From Mangrovivirga cuniculi (GTDB taxonomy: Bacteria; Bacteroidota; Bacteroidia; Cytophagales; Cyclobacteriaceae), in assembly GCF_005166025.1 (NCBI RefSeq), contig NZ_CP028923.1, positions 372,001-436,000 of the forward strand: DNA of 64,000 nt, read 5' to 3'. Below, one piece after another: positions 1 to 7,701 of the stretch. The position numbers and the translations under genes are program-made. The notes under the pieces are model-generated. The model was not told the DNA's origin. It saw only the letters and a list, made by a program, of their open reading frames with translations, and did no database searches. The stretch's first letter is position 1. Every line of letters begins with the position of its first letter.

Positions 1-186
1 TGTTCTACCTAATACACCCATCTCATCCCATTCTGCATAAAGCATATCTCTGAATTCTTCAGGATTTGAAATATGATGGTATTTGTAAAATGACAAAGTA
101 ACTCTTGTCGTTTTATCATCACTGTAAACACGAGATTTTAACTCTTCCCTGTTTACCCTGTTATAGAGATGCTTAACTTTTTTCAT
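1..186 (-). CDS. trhO: tRNA uridine(34) hydroxylase TrhO (rhodanese family), N-terminal part
   Basis: The first 62 residues of a gene that runs off the left edge. They match the opening of the TrhO/YceA (UPF0176) family: an N-terminal tail, then residues RVTLSFYKYHHI, NPEEFRDMLYAEW and GVLGRT, which form the acylphosphatase-like N-terminal domain before the rhodanese domain. Family members use a catalytic cysteine to make 5-hydroxyuridine at the tRNA wobble position; that domain lies outside the window. The ATG is at 184-186. A perfect TAnnTTTG promoter element lies only 5 bp upstream and overlaps a 16-bp palindrome, so the leader is very short or absent. The N-terminal match is distinctive. 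Confidence 0.85.
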   Translation of the reverse strand, partial: MKKVKHLYNRVNREELKSRVYSDDKTTRVTLSFYKYHHISNPEEFRDMLYAEWDEMGVLGRT

Positions 187-190
187 GGGG

Positions 191-198
191 CAAAATTA
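191..198 (-). promoter_or_regulatory. Bacteroidota -7 promoter element of trhO
   Basis: TAATTTTG on the minus strand matches the Bacteroidota -7 consensus TAnnTTTG exactly. It is so close to the trhO ATG that the mRNA would be nearly leaderless. No clear -33 TTG was assigned. Confidence 0.5.
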
Positions 199-208
199 GG
201 CCTAATTT
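193..208. promoter_or_regulatory. Perfect 16-bp palindrome overlapping the trhO promoter
   Basis: AAATTAGGCCTAATTT is a perfect palindrome that covers most of the -7 element of trhO. A dyad in this position is typical of a repressor operator. The TTAGG/CCTAA arms recall DtxR/MntR-type sites, but the centre spacing differs. No regulator gene is adjacent, so the binder is unknown. Confidence 0.4.
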
Positions 209-350
209 AAGACAGGAACAATAATGTAACTCAATCAATGCAAGCAAAGATCAATTTTTAACTTTATTTTTAATAAATTATTAATATGTAGCGTAATAAT
301 TTTTACGTTTATATAAAATCAATTAAATCTTAATTCTCAATTTTTATAAA

Positions 351-797
351 ATGAAAACCAAAATATTATCCTTTGTACTTCTCCTTTGTTTAGCTGTGAC
401 TTTTTCTTCGTGTGAAAAAGATGATGAAAACAGGTCAATAAACTACACCTTAATTTCCGGCACTAATTACAATACAGGAGGCACAGTGAATGTACAACAA
501 ATTAGTAATGGAGTCAAAATAACAATAAAGCTCGAGGGAGGTGTTGAAGGTATGGTTCACCCTGCACATTTACATTTTGGCACCTGGGATGGTGATGGAG
601 AAATGGCAGCTATGCTAACCCCAATCGATGGTACGACAGGAATTTCCGTAACTGAACTTCAAAATCTTACGGATGATTCCTCAATGAGCTATGATAGATT
701 CCTGACATTTGATGGAAGTATTAAAGTTCACCCAAACGACGGGGATCTGAGAAAAGAAATTTTGGCTTATACCAATATTGGAACAAACGCTCCTTAA
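351..797 (+). CDS. Lipoprotein with a CHRD-like domain
   Basis: A 148-residue protein with a lipoprotein signal peptide: a hydrophobic stretch at about residues 4-18 and a lipobox ending SSC at about residue 21. The mature part has a segment HPAHLHFGTWDGDGE near residues 70-84. This resembles the histidine-bearing turn of CHRD domains, a beta-rich fold seen in bacterial extracellular proteins and in chordin. It should sit lipid-anchored in the envelope; substrate and role are unknown. The gene is monocistronic and converges on the ABC operon to its right, the two stop codons overlapping by 4 bp. The histidines could bind metal, but that is inference. Confidence 0.6.
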   Translation: MKTKILSFVLLLCLAVTFSSCEKDDENRSINYTLISGTNYNTGGTVNVQQISNGVKITIKLEGGVEGMVHPAHLHFGTWDGDGEMAAMLTPIDGTTGISVTELQNLTDDSSMSYDRFLTFDGSIKVHPNDGDLRKEILAYTNIGTNAP

Positions 798-1225
798 TCA
801 ACTACATCAGCATCATCAAGGATATAGTTCAGGTGATAAATGTCAGATTTATTAAGCCTGAACTTTCCTTTAAATACTACATAATCATCGGTTTTGAATT
901 TTTTATGTCCGGGTTTTAGATTTAACTCCATCACAGTTTCAGGCCCTGCATTTCCACAAAAGAAACAATTTGCAAAAGGGTTTTTGGACAATACAAATTC
1001 TCCTTTTTCGACATCCATTGGGATAACATATCCTTCTATAATAATTTCTTTTCCGTCAATTGCTTTTACTTTTGGCCCAAAGGTAGGTTCAGTAAAATAT
1101 GTTTCTAATTGATTATCATAAGTTTGATTGAATTGAACATCAGCCAGAGTACTCCAATCAATTTTTGTCTGACCGAAAACCGGAATTATAGTTATTAAAA
1201 ATATGAGTATCTTATTTTTCATCAC
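794..1225 (-). CDS. Secreted DUF3299-like protein of the ABC operon
   Basis: A 143-residue protein with an N-terminal signal peptide (about residues 1-18). The core GYVIPMDVEKGEFVLSKNPF resembles the DUF3299 family, small OB-fold-like envelope proteins often encoded next to FtsX-type ABC permeases. A C-x-x-C pair (C87, C90) follows where many relatives have a proline-rich loop, so it may bind metal or form a disulfide. The start overlaps the permease stop by 14 bp, and a second in-frame ATG lies one codon later. It is the last gene of the five-gene operon. Family assignment is from motif memory and moderately sure; function is unknown. Confidence 0.6.
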   Translation of the reverse strand: MMKNKILIFLITIIPVFGQTKIDWSTLADVQFNQTYDNQLETYFTEPTFGPKVKAIDGKEIIIEGYVIPMDVEKGEFVLSKNPFANCFFCGNAGPETVMELNLKPGHKKFKTDDYVVFKGKFRLNKSDIYHLNYILDDADVVD

Positions 1226-2369
1226 TTAAAACTTGAGCTATATCTGTTTTATATAATTTGTAAGCAGGAATTAAAGCGGCTATTATTCCTAAAAGAATTA
1301 CTACCGGAAACAAAATTAGTTCACGAGTATCATACATACTACCAGTCAACCATTCACTTTCTTTAATATGGGATATAAAATAGATTATCATCCTGCTCAA
1401 TATTAAGCCAATCAAAATCCCTGCCAGACATAAGATGCATGACTCAATGATTACCTGGAACAAGACTCTTGCTTTAGAATAGCCTAAAACCCGCATTACC
1501 GATAGGTCATATTTTTTCTGATCAAGAGAAGTGAAAAGGGTTATGAAAACAGCAAACCCGGAAAGAGCCATAATACCATAGGCTAATATTTTCAGGGTAT
1601 CATATCCTGTACCCAGAAGAGTCATTAGCCGATCTATTTCAATAGAAGGTAAAGCTGCCTGCATGGATGTGTTATTATTAATCATCTTGCTAAGCATGAG
1701 TTGTCCCATAGGGTTTTTAAATTGTAAAAGATAGGCAGTAAAATCACCTTCTCCTTCAATGTCATGAACCTCCCATAAACTTTGATAGGGAGTGATGATC
1801 AACCGGTCAACAACAGTTCCTGTAGGCTTCAAAATACCTTTAACTATAAATGGATGTTGATGCTGCTCTGCCTCCATAGCCTGACCATGCTGAGACTTTA
1901 TCTTTAACCCAACAGTCAAATTATGCTTTTTGGCAGCCTGGGCACCCACGACTACTTCCATTGTTTCATCAAACACCTTTCCGTTAGCAAGTTCAACTTC
2001 ATATAAATTCAAATACGAAGTATCAGTACCCACTATCCTTGTTCCTTTATATGAATCTCCATAAGCAAGCGGTATCGATTTTTTTACCAATGGATGCCTG
2101 GTAAAAGGTTTGATTTCTGAAGCTTTAATATTTCCTGTGGGATTATCTGCCTGATATACTGCTGATAATATCAATTGTAAGGGACTGCCCTTAGCTCCTA
2201 CAACCATTTGAATACCTTTTATGTCTCCGTAAAACTTTTTTTGCAGATCGTTATCTATTAAAAAAAGTAATGATATAATCCCGGTACCAGTTGCTACCAA
2301 CAGGATGCTCATTAAACTGTACCAGGGTTTAGAAAGAACGCTTTTAAAACTTATATAAAAATCGTTCAT
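1212..2369 (-). CDS. FtsX/MacB-type ABC transporter permease
   Basis: A 385-residue permease with the FtsX/LolC/MacB layout: TM1 near residues 18-38, a large extracytoplasmic domain (about 40-255), then three TM helices near 260-280, 305-330 and 350-372. The extracytoplasmic domain carries a histidine-bearing stretch (H161, H170, H172) just before KGILKPTGTVVDR, a motif I associate with permeases that travel with DUF3299 proteins. Its start overlaps the ATPase stop by 4 bp (ATGA), so the two are translationally coupled. It probably moves or releases an envelope substrate using the neighbouring ATPase. A metal-related role is inferred from the histidines and neighbours, not proven. Confidence 0.8.
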   Translation of the reverse strand: MNDFYISFKSVLSKPWYSLMSILLVATGTGIISLLFLIDNDLQKKFYGDIKGIQMVVGAKGSPLQLILSAVYQADNPTGNIKASEIKPFTRHPLVKKSIPLAYGDSYKGTRIVGTDTSYLNLYEVELANGKVFDETMEVVVGAQAAKKHNLTVGLKIKSQHGQAMEAEQHQHPFIVKGILKPTGTVVDRLIITPYQSLWEVHDIEGEGDFTAYLLQFKNPMGQLMLSKMINNNTSMQAALPSIEIDRLMTLLGTGYDTLKILAYGIMALSGFAVFITLFTSLDQKKYDLSVMRVLGYSKARVLFQVIIESCILCLAGILIGLILSRMIIYFISHIKESEWLTGSMYDTRELILFPVVILLGIIAALIPAYKLYKTDIAQVLSDEK

Positions 2370-2989
2370 AGATCTATTTCATTTTTAAAATACTTCTTAA
2401 CTCTCTGGTCATGAGTAATACAAACCAATTGAGAATTATTAATTTCTGCCTCCTCAAGTAATAATTCCATTACTATACTTGCATTGTTATCGTCTAAACT
2501 GGCAGTTGGTTCATCAGCATATAATACCTGGGGTTTATTTACTATAGCCCTGGCAATTCCTAGTCTTTGCTTTTCTCCTAAACTCAGATTATTTGTTTTA
2601 TAGCTTGCTCTGTTTTCTATTCCAAGTCTCTTGACCAATTTATTTATGTGACTACTTTTGTTAGCAACACCTTTCTTTATTGCAATCTCAATATTTTCAA
2701 GAGCAGACAAGCCAGATACAAAATGAGGTTGCTGAAAAACAACTCCGATATTATTACCTCGAAAGGAATCCAACTCAGAAGGTTTTAGGTCATATAATGA
2801 GGTATCATTGATTTCAACCTTACCAGATACAGGCCTTCTGATTCCTGCAAGCAAATGAAGTAGAGTTGTTTTACCGACACCACTGTTTCCGGTTATCAGT
2901 AAGTTTTCTTTACTTGGAACCTTAATATCAGGAAAAGAAAATTCAGGACCGTCTTTATAAGTAAATTTTAGTTTATCAGTTTGAATCAT
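2366..2989 (-). CDS. ABC transporter ATP-binding protein (LolD/MacB type)
   Basis: A 207-residue ATPase with Walker A GNSGVGKTTLL, a Q-loop at VFQQP, signature LSLGEKQR and Walker B VLYADEPTASLD, all in the usual order for the LolD/MacB/FtsE branch that energises FtsX-type permeases. I chose the internal ATG giving MIQTDKL because the longer reading to 3019 would add ten unconserved residues and overlap the upstream gene by 44 bp; the chosen start overlaps it by 14 bp. It pairs with the permease directly downstream. Confidence 0.85.
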   Translation of the reverse strand: MIQTDKLKFTYKDGPEFSFPDIKVPSKENLLITGNSGVGKTTLLHLLAGIRRPVSGKVEINDTSLYDLKPSELDSFRGNNIGVVFQQPHFVSGLSALENIEIAIKKGVANKSSHINKLVKRLGIENRASYKTNNLSLGEKQRLGIARAIVNKPQVLYADEPTASLDDNNASIVMELLLEEAEINNSQLVCITHDQRVKKYFKNEIDL

Positions 2990-3779
2990 GTTGATAATAT
3001 TCAGAAAATGGCGTTTCACTTAGATTATTTGTAACCACAATATCTGTTATATTTCTGCTTCCTCTGTCTGAGGAAAGTAAAAGACCGTTATAATTTTGAT
3101 AATCATTCCAGGGAGTAACCATTCCCGGAACTGTATCAGTAGCATTTGAAAAGTACGACCATTTTCTAACAAGATTGTCCGAATGGTCAATAAAAACTTC
3201 ATATTTATTATCTGGAGTCACCCCTACGGAATTAAAAGTTAGTTGTAGCACATGAGCAGGCCCCTCTTTTGTTGTGTCTTCTCTGAGGTACTTTAAAGTT
3301 ACCCCTGAATCCTTAAGTTTATAAGGCATTAAAAGCCAGTAAGTGTCATTTACCCAGGCTTCATATCCATAGTTTGAATAATGCTTTACAGAATCCGGAT
3401 TTTGAAGTTGTTCTCCATCCTTCCATACAGAACCATTTTTGGTATCCAGATCCACGAGAATTTTTAGATCTTTTTTATTAAGTTTAATGATTGCTGAATC
3501 CGCAAACTTATCCCACCAAACCTTTCTGAATCCAAAAAAATCAAACCCAATAAATCGTGTATTATCATATGCCTTTCTGCCACCCATTGCCATCATTACG
3601 CTATCAGCAATAGATATGGCTTTTTCATCAGATTCAGCCATATTGAAACCCGGGGCAGGGGGATTATAGAAAGCACTATCGACACTATCACTTTTTGTCG
3701 AAGATTTTTTCTCCTTATTATCCTCACAAGAGGCAAATATTATAATAACAGCAATTAAAATGGAATACGGGGTTTTCAT
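2976..3779 (-). CDS. Lipoprotein of DUF6503-like family
   Basis: A 267-residue lipoprotein with lipobox IIFASC at about residue 18. The body resembles the DUF6503 family of Bacteroidota: a segment around MMAMGGRKAYDNTRFIGFDFFGFRKVWWDKF, split here across residues 60-92, followed by beta strands about a lipid or polymer-like ligand-binding shape such as LolA/LppX relatives. It lies 11 bp after the outer-membrane protein gene and overlaps the ATPase, so it is part of the transport operon and may be its periplasmic or outer-leaflet partner. Function is not established. Confidence 0.6.
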   Translation of the reverse strand: MKTPYSILIAVIIIFASCEDNKEKKSSTKSDSVDSAFYNPPAPGFNMAESDEKAISIADSVMMAMGGRKAYDNTRFIGFDFFGFRKVWWDKFADSAIIKLNKKDLKILVDLDTKNGSVWKDGEQLQNPDSVKHYSNYGYEAWVNDTYWLLMPYKLKDSGVTLKYLREDTTKEGPAHVLQLTFNSVGVTPDNKYEVFIDHSDNLVRKWSYFSNATDTVPGMVTPWNDYQNYNGLLLSSDRGSRNITDIVVTNNLSETPFSEYYQHDSN

Positions 3780-3790
3780 AAAGAGTCTTA

Positions 3791-4915
3791 TTAATTTTTA
3801 GTTATTGGATAGTTCAGGTTTAAATTAAAATACATTGCAAATGAATATTCTATCGATTCATTATTCAGATCATAAAACGGTTCTCCTCTTAAAGTTAAAT
3901 AACTGTTATTAGCTATTTTTAGATCATATCCATACCTTAAGAAAATAATGTTACGATCCTCAGTATATCCCGGTGTGCCATATTCAGTAGCTAAAGACTG
4001 ATATAATCTGCCTCCCTGGTAGGAATAAAATTTGTTTCCTTTCCAGTATGAAAGTAAGAATTGCCCAAAATTGTTTGATTTAAATGATGCATTTAAAAGT
4101 AGTCCTGAACCACTATTAAAAGGAAGTAATTCTGTGCCTGAGTTATCGTTAAATGTAGTGTAGTATACAGAGGTTTCAATTTCCTTAAAAACTGCAGCCT
4201 CAGAAATCAACCATTTTGTTTTTAGACCAAAGGCAATATTTGTCCTGGTAATTAATGATGCATTACTTATATCGATCTGACCTCCACGATGATAAACTTT
4301 AAATTGCAAAGGTATGCTCAATTGAAAGCGATTCCTGTTTATAAGTCTTCCATCAAAAACAAGTCCTCCGGCGATTTCTTCTTTAGCTGAATCTAACGGA
4401 TAGATCATATTCTGCCAGTCAACCCAAACATCAAGATCGTACCAATTTCCCTTTCGTAAATATTGAATCCCTAACTCGGAATCATTAGTCATAAAGTTTT
4501 CAAATTCATAGAGCGGTTCAATATAATCATGTGCTAACCAACCATTAATATTTCCAAAAATAACTCTGTTTTTTCCTGATTGATAATTAATCCTCAAATA
4601 TGGTAAAATAGTTCTGAATTCATCATTTCCAAAATCCCACCTAAAAAAGCCTCCTGCTTCGAAATTTAAGTTTTCATTAAAATGATATCCCCCTTTTAAA
4701 AATAAATTATAACCGAAGAGAGTATAACCTTCGGCTATATCATTAAAATATTCATTATTTTTAAAGTATCCTGTCGCATTAATTTCAAGGTAAGTTTTAC
4801 TAACAACCGAGTCCGGTTCATTTCTTAAAAAGGCATTGTTATCAATTTGGCAATACCCCTTTTGAAAGGCGAATACTAAAAAAAGTAGAAATATGAGAGA
4901 CTTGATATATTTCAT
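3791..4915 (-). CDS. Outer-membrane beta-barrel protein, first gene of the ABC operon
   Basis: A 374-residue protein starting MKYIKS at 4915, which begins directly with a good signal peptide ending FQKGYCQ; the longer reading to 4954 would run through a terminator hairpin and is rejected. The rest alternates polar and aromatic residues in short strands, typical of an outer-membrane barrel, and ends in an aromatic-rich strand. It is 11 bp upstream of the lipoprotein gene. The operon thus codes for an outer-membrane protein, a lipoprotein, an ATPase, a permease and a DUF3299-like protein, which could form an envelope-spanning transport route. No family name is recognised. Confidence 0.65.
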   Translation of the reverse strand: MKYIKSLIFLLFLVFAFQKGYCQIDNNAFLRNEPDSVVSKTYLEINATGYFKNNEYFNDIAEGYTLFGYNLFLKGGYHFNENLNFEAGGFFRWDFGNDEFRTILPYLRINYQSGKNRVIFGNINGWLAHDYIEPLYEFENFMTNDSELGIQYLRKGNWYDLDVWVDWQNMIYPLDSAKEEIAGGLVFDGRLINRNRFQLSIPLQFKVYHRGGQIDISNASLITRTNIAFGLKTKWLISEAAVFKEIETSVYYTTFNDNSGTELLPFNSGSGLLLNASFKSNNFGQFLLSYWKGNKFYSYQGGRLYQSLATEYGTPGYTEDRNIIFLRYGYDLKIANNSYLTLRGEPFYDLNNESIEYSFAMYFNLNLNYPITKN

Positions 4916-4934
4916 CCAGGTATAAATAAACAAA

Positions 4935-4960
4935 AAGGAAGTGTAAATATACACTTCCTT
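4935..4960 (-). terminator. Intrinsic terminator of the histidine kinase gene
   Basis: A perfect 11-bp stem (AAGGAAGTGTA with its complement) and a 4-nt loop, followed on the minus strand by a T-rich run. It lies 25 bp after the kinase stop and only 19 bp before the ATG of the outer-membrane protein gene. Confidence 0.85.
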
Positions 4961-4984
4961 CTTAATTTATTGAATGAATATCAA

Positions 4985-6391
4985 TTATGCAGACATGCTG
5001 AGATCTGTTGTCTGCGTTAATTTTCTGGGTATTTTCAGCTTAAATGTAGCTCCGGCTTTCTCCGAATTATTTGAAACTGAAATTTCAATGCTAAGATCAT
5101 CACATAATTTTTTTACTATTGATAAACCTAAACCAAAACTACTTTCCCCTCCAGTAGGTTTGGCACTCAGCTTTTTATATTTCTTGAACATATTCTTTTT
5201 GTCTTCTTCAGAAAAACCGGGCCCGCTATCTTTTATTTTAAGAATAAGATAATCTTTATCATCCTCCATAACGATATTAACAGAGGAACTCTTCGGAGAG
5301 TATTTAATAGCATTAGACAAAATATTATCAATGATTCTATTGATCATAACATTATCAGATTTAATAATGTTATTAGTCGAATCGTTCTGATAGTTTATAT
5401 CAATATTCTTCAATCTGGCCTGATAGGAAGTAGACGATATAAACTTAAGCATCATCTGGTTCGCATCTATGATCTCACTTTCAAGTCTTTTATCTTCATC
5501 AAGAGTAAGAACATCGTCTATTAAAACAGACGCTTCTTTAGAAACCTCCTCAAGAATAGAAAGGTATTCTTTGGTTTCTTCTTTATTATCTGATGTTTTT
5601 AGCAGGGAAAGTAATCCACCTATTCTTCCAATAGGAGACTTAAGATCATGAGCGACAACTTTTACAACATGATCTCTTTCATTTACAGCTTTAATAAGTT
5701 CTCCATTTCTTTTTTGAAGTTTATAATTCAGCTCGATAAATGCATCATTTTGAGATTGGATCATTTCAGAATAATCTTCCAGATCTTCACTTCTTTGCTC
5801 TAATTGGCTTATTAACTCACCGTTTTTTTCTTCATAATACCGGGTAGATTTTTGATAAAAGGTAGTTAAAAAGAAAACAAAAAGAGTAGAGCCAATAAAA
5901 GTAAGGACATTAGCTATCCATATCTCCATTGAAGAAAGGGTAAAAAATGGAAGATTATAACTTATATAGAAATATCCCAGAAGTAATACAGAGACAAAAT
6001 ATATATACGCTAATACCCTTTCAGAAAGAGATTCAAGAATAATTACAGGTATTAGTATTAAAAAGAAAAATATAAATTCCGCTGTTACCTGAGACCCGAA
6101 AAGAACAAATATTCCCAATGGAATGACCGGATACAAAATAATCGCTATCCATCGGCTCACGATTCTCATTCCCAGCCATGAAAAAAATAGAATTATAAAT
6201 GCCAGACCCATAATTAACATTATGGTAAATGACAATTCTTCAAACCCGGCTAACCACAGAAAACAAGAAACTGGCGTAAAAATAGCTATCGCCAACATTG
6301 ACACCTGGTTAAGAATGATTGTTTTTCTTTTGTTTTCTTTGGAAAGATCTGGTCTTAATCCAAACTTTGATATGTACTTCCAAATATTCAT
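4985..6391 (-). CDS. Membrane sensor histidine kinase
   Basis: A 468-residue kinase. Residues 28-180 hold about six hydrophobic helices with short loops, so the input domain is in the membrane and not a large periplasmic sensor. A coiled coil follows (185-240), then the HisKA H-box AHDLKSPIG with H248, an N-box (NRIIDNILSNAIKYSP, 351-366), G1 DSGPGF (388-393) and G2 GLGLS (420-424). It should autophosphorylate H248. No response regulator is adjacent, so it is an orphan kinase. It has its own promoter and a strong terminator, so it is monocistronic. Confidence 0.88.
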   Translation of the reverse strand: MNIWKYISKFGLRPDLSKENKRKTIILNQVSMLAIAIFTPVSCFLWLAGFEELSFTIMLIMGLAFIILFFSWLGMRIVSRWIAIILYPVIPLGIFVLFGSQVTAEFIFFFLILIPVIILESLSERVLAYIYFVSVLLLGYFYISYNLPFFTLSSMEIWIANVLTFIGSTLFVFFLTTFYQKSTRYYEEKNGELISQLEQRSEDLEDYSEMIQSQNDAFIELNYKLQKRNGELIKAVNERDHVVKVVAHDLKSPIGRIGGLLSLLKTSDNKEETKEYLSILEEVSKEASVLIDDVLTLDEDKRLESEIIDANQMMLKFISSTSYQARLKNIDINYQNDSTNNIIKSDNVMINRIIDNILSNAIKYSPKSSSVNIVMEDDKDYLILKIKDSGPGFSEEDKKNMFKKYKKLSAKPTGGESSFGLGLSIVKKLCDDLSIEISVSNNSEKAGATFKLKIPRKLTQTTDLSMSA

Positions 6392-6410
6392 TCACACACT
6401 AATCAACTCG

Positions 6411-6442
6411 CAAAAGTATCCAAATAATATTTGGCGTAACAA
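6411..6442 (-). promoter_or_regulatory. Promoter of the membrane histidine kinase
   Basis: On the minus strand TTG (6440-6442), a 21-bp spacer, then TACTTTTG (6411-6418), an exact TAnnTTTG. This is the Bacteroidota -33/-7 arrangement, about 20 bp before the kinase ATG. Confidence 0.6.
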
Positions 6443-6484
6443 CCAAAATCCAGGCACAACCTATCTGTGTAAGTTTTTTGATAT

Positions 6485-6928
6485 TTACTGACTAAATGAA
6501 TTAGTTTTGGAAGTTGCCATGAGGTTGGAGGTTGAATATGCAATAACCACATCATCGCGTTTAAGCTTACAAACACAATGGGTTATCTTTCTTCCATCTT
6601 TTATCACCTCTGTTTCAGCAACTATTTCATCATCAAGAAATGCTGGCTTTAAAAAGTCAATCGTCAGGTTTACAGATGTATAGAAATGCTCTTTATTTAA
6701 AGTAAATAGACATAACCCCATCATATCGTCTGCAATCAAACTTGCCATTCCGCCATGTAATACTCCTGCTGGGTTCATCATTTCTTTTCTTACTTTAAAA
6801 CTAACTGATATTTTCCCTAATTCTGCAGAAATCAGTTTACCTTTAAGCCAGTTTGAAACTTCACTTGGAGTATTTTCTATCGTATTTCCAATTTGGGTAT
6901 TTAAAAATTCAACTATTGGGTTTGCCAT
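6485..6928 (-). CDS. PaaI-type hotdog-fold thioesterase
   Basis: A 147-residue protein of the PaaI thioesterase family. The motif NPAGVLHGGMASLIADDMMG (about 52-71) is the conserved segment around the hotdog helix, in which the HGG histidine-glycine and the following acidic residues form the acyl-CoA thioester active site. Length is normal for the family. The acyl-CoA hydrolysed cannot be told from sequence. It is divergent from the DJ-1-like lipoprotein gene, with only 29 bp between starts. Confidence 0.82.
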   Translation of the reverse strand: MANPIVEFLNTQIGNTIENTPSEVSNWLKGKLISAELGKISVSFKVRKEMMNPAGVLHGGMASLIADDMMGLCLFTLNKEHFYTSVNLTIDFLKPAFLDDEIVAETEVIKDGRKITHCVCKLKRDDVVIAYSTSNLMATSKTNSFSQ

Positions 6929-6957
6929 AATTATAAAAAGAATTTAGATCAAAAGAT

Positions 6958-7701
6958 ATGAAAAATTTGGCATCGCTGCTTATTGCTTTAATATTATTTT
7001 CTTGTGGAAACAGCGACTCTTCTTCAGGCTCATCAAATAAGTTAGAATCTGCAGACATTTCAAAAGACACTTTATATGTTGAAATATTTTTATCTGATAA
7101 AACATTCAATACGGAGCTCATTGCCCCTATGGATATTTTTCAACATACAATTTATCATACTAACCCTGTGATGAAAGTAACGGTGGTCGGAGAAAAAGAA
7201 GGAACTTTGGAAACATTCGAAGGGTTGAAAATAATTCCGGATAAATATTTTGGAAATAATACAGATAAGCCAGATATATTGGTCATACCTTCTTCATCCA
7301 ATCACCTTAATGAAAATAGTGCCAGTAAAGAAGTTCTGAATTATCTCAAAAGACAATCTGAGTCAGCTGATTATACTTTAACTCTTTGTGATGGAGCATT
7401 TTTAGCTGCAGAGGCCGGTGTTTTGGATGGAAAAACAGTCACTACCTTTCCATCTGACATTAATCTATTTAGAAAAAGATACCCTTCAATTTCGTGTCTA
7501 GATAGCGTAAGTTTTGTTCATGATGGAAATCTGATTACTTCCGTCGGTGGAATTAAAAGCTATGAAGCGGCTCTTTATTTATGCGATATATTATATGGAA
7601 AAGAAAAAACCATGAATATAGCAGAAGGTCTTGTTATTAATTGGGATAAATCATCTATACCCTATGAGCGTGTAAAAGACACCGTGTCAGTTAGTAAGTA
7701 G
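6958..7701 (+). CDS. Lipoprotein with DJ-1/PfpI domain
   Basis: A 247-residue protein with a lipobox (LFSC, C16) and a serine-rich linker, then a class I glutamine amidotransferase-like DJ-1/PfpI domain from about residue 38. The nucleophile elbow is TLCDGAFLAAEAGVLDGK, with C144 as the presumed nucleophile. The usual histidine a little later in AraC-linked members (TTHW) is replaced by FPSD. Most DJ-1/PfpI proteins are cytosolic, so a lipid-anchored envelope form is notable. The 3' end overlaps the photolyase-like gene by 11 bp, convergently. Enzyme activity is unknown. Confidence 0.78.
   Translation: MKNLASLLIALILFSCGNSDSSSGSSNKLESADISKDTLYVEIFLSDKTFNTELIAPMDIFQHTIYHTNPVMKVTVVGEKEGTLETFEGLKIIPDKYFGNNTDKPDILVIPSSSNHLNENSASKEVLNYLKRQSESADYTLTLCDGAFLAAEAGVLDGKTVTTFPSDINLFRKRYPSISCLDSVSFVHDGNLITSVGGIKSYEAALYLCDILYGKEKTMNIAEGLVINWDKSSIPYERVKDTVSVSK

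Noticed and set aside
4916-4954. Longer start for the outer-membrane protein gene
   Set aside because: It would extend translation through the kinase terminator hairpin and place 13 residues before an otherwise normal signal peptide.
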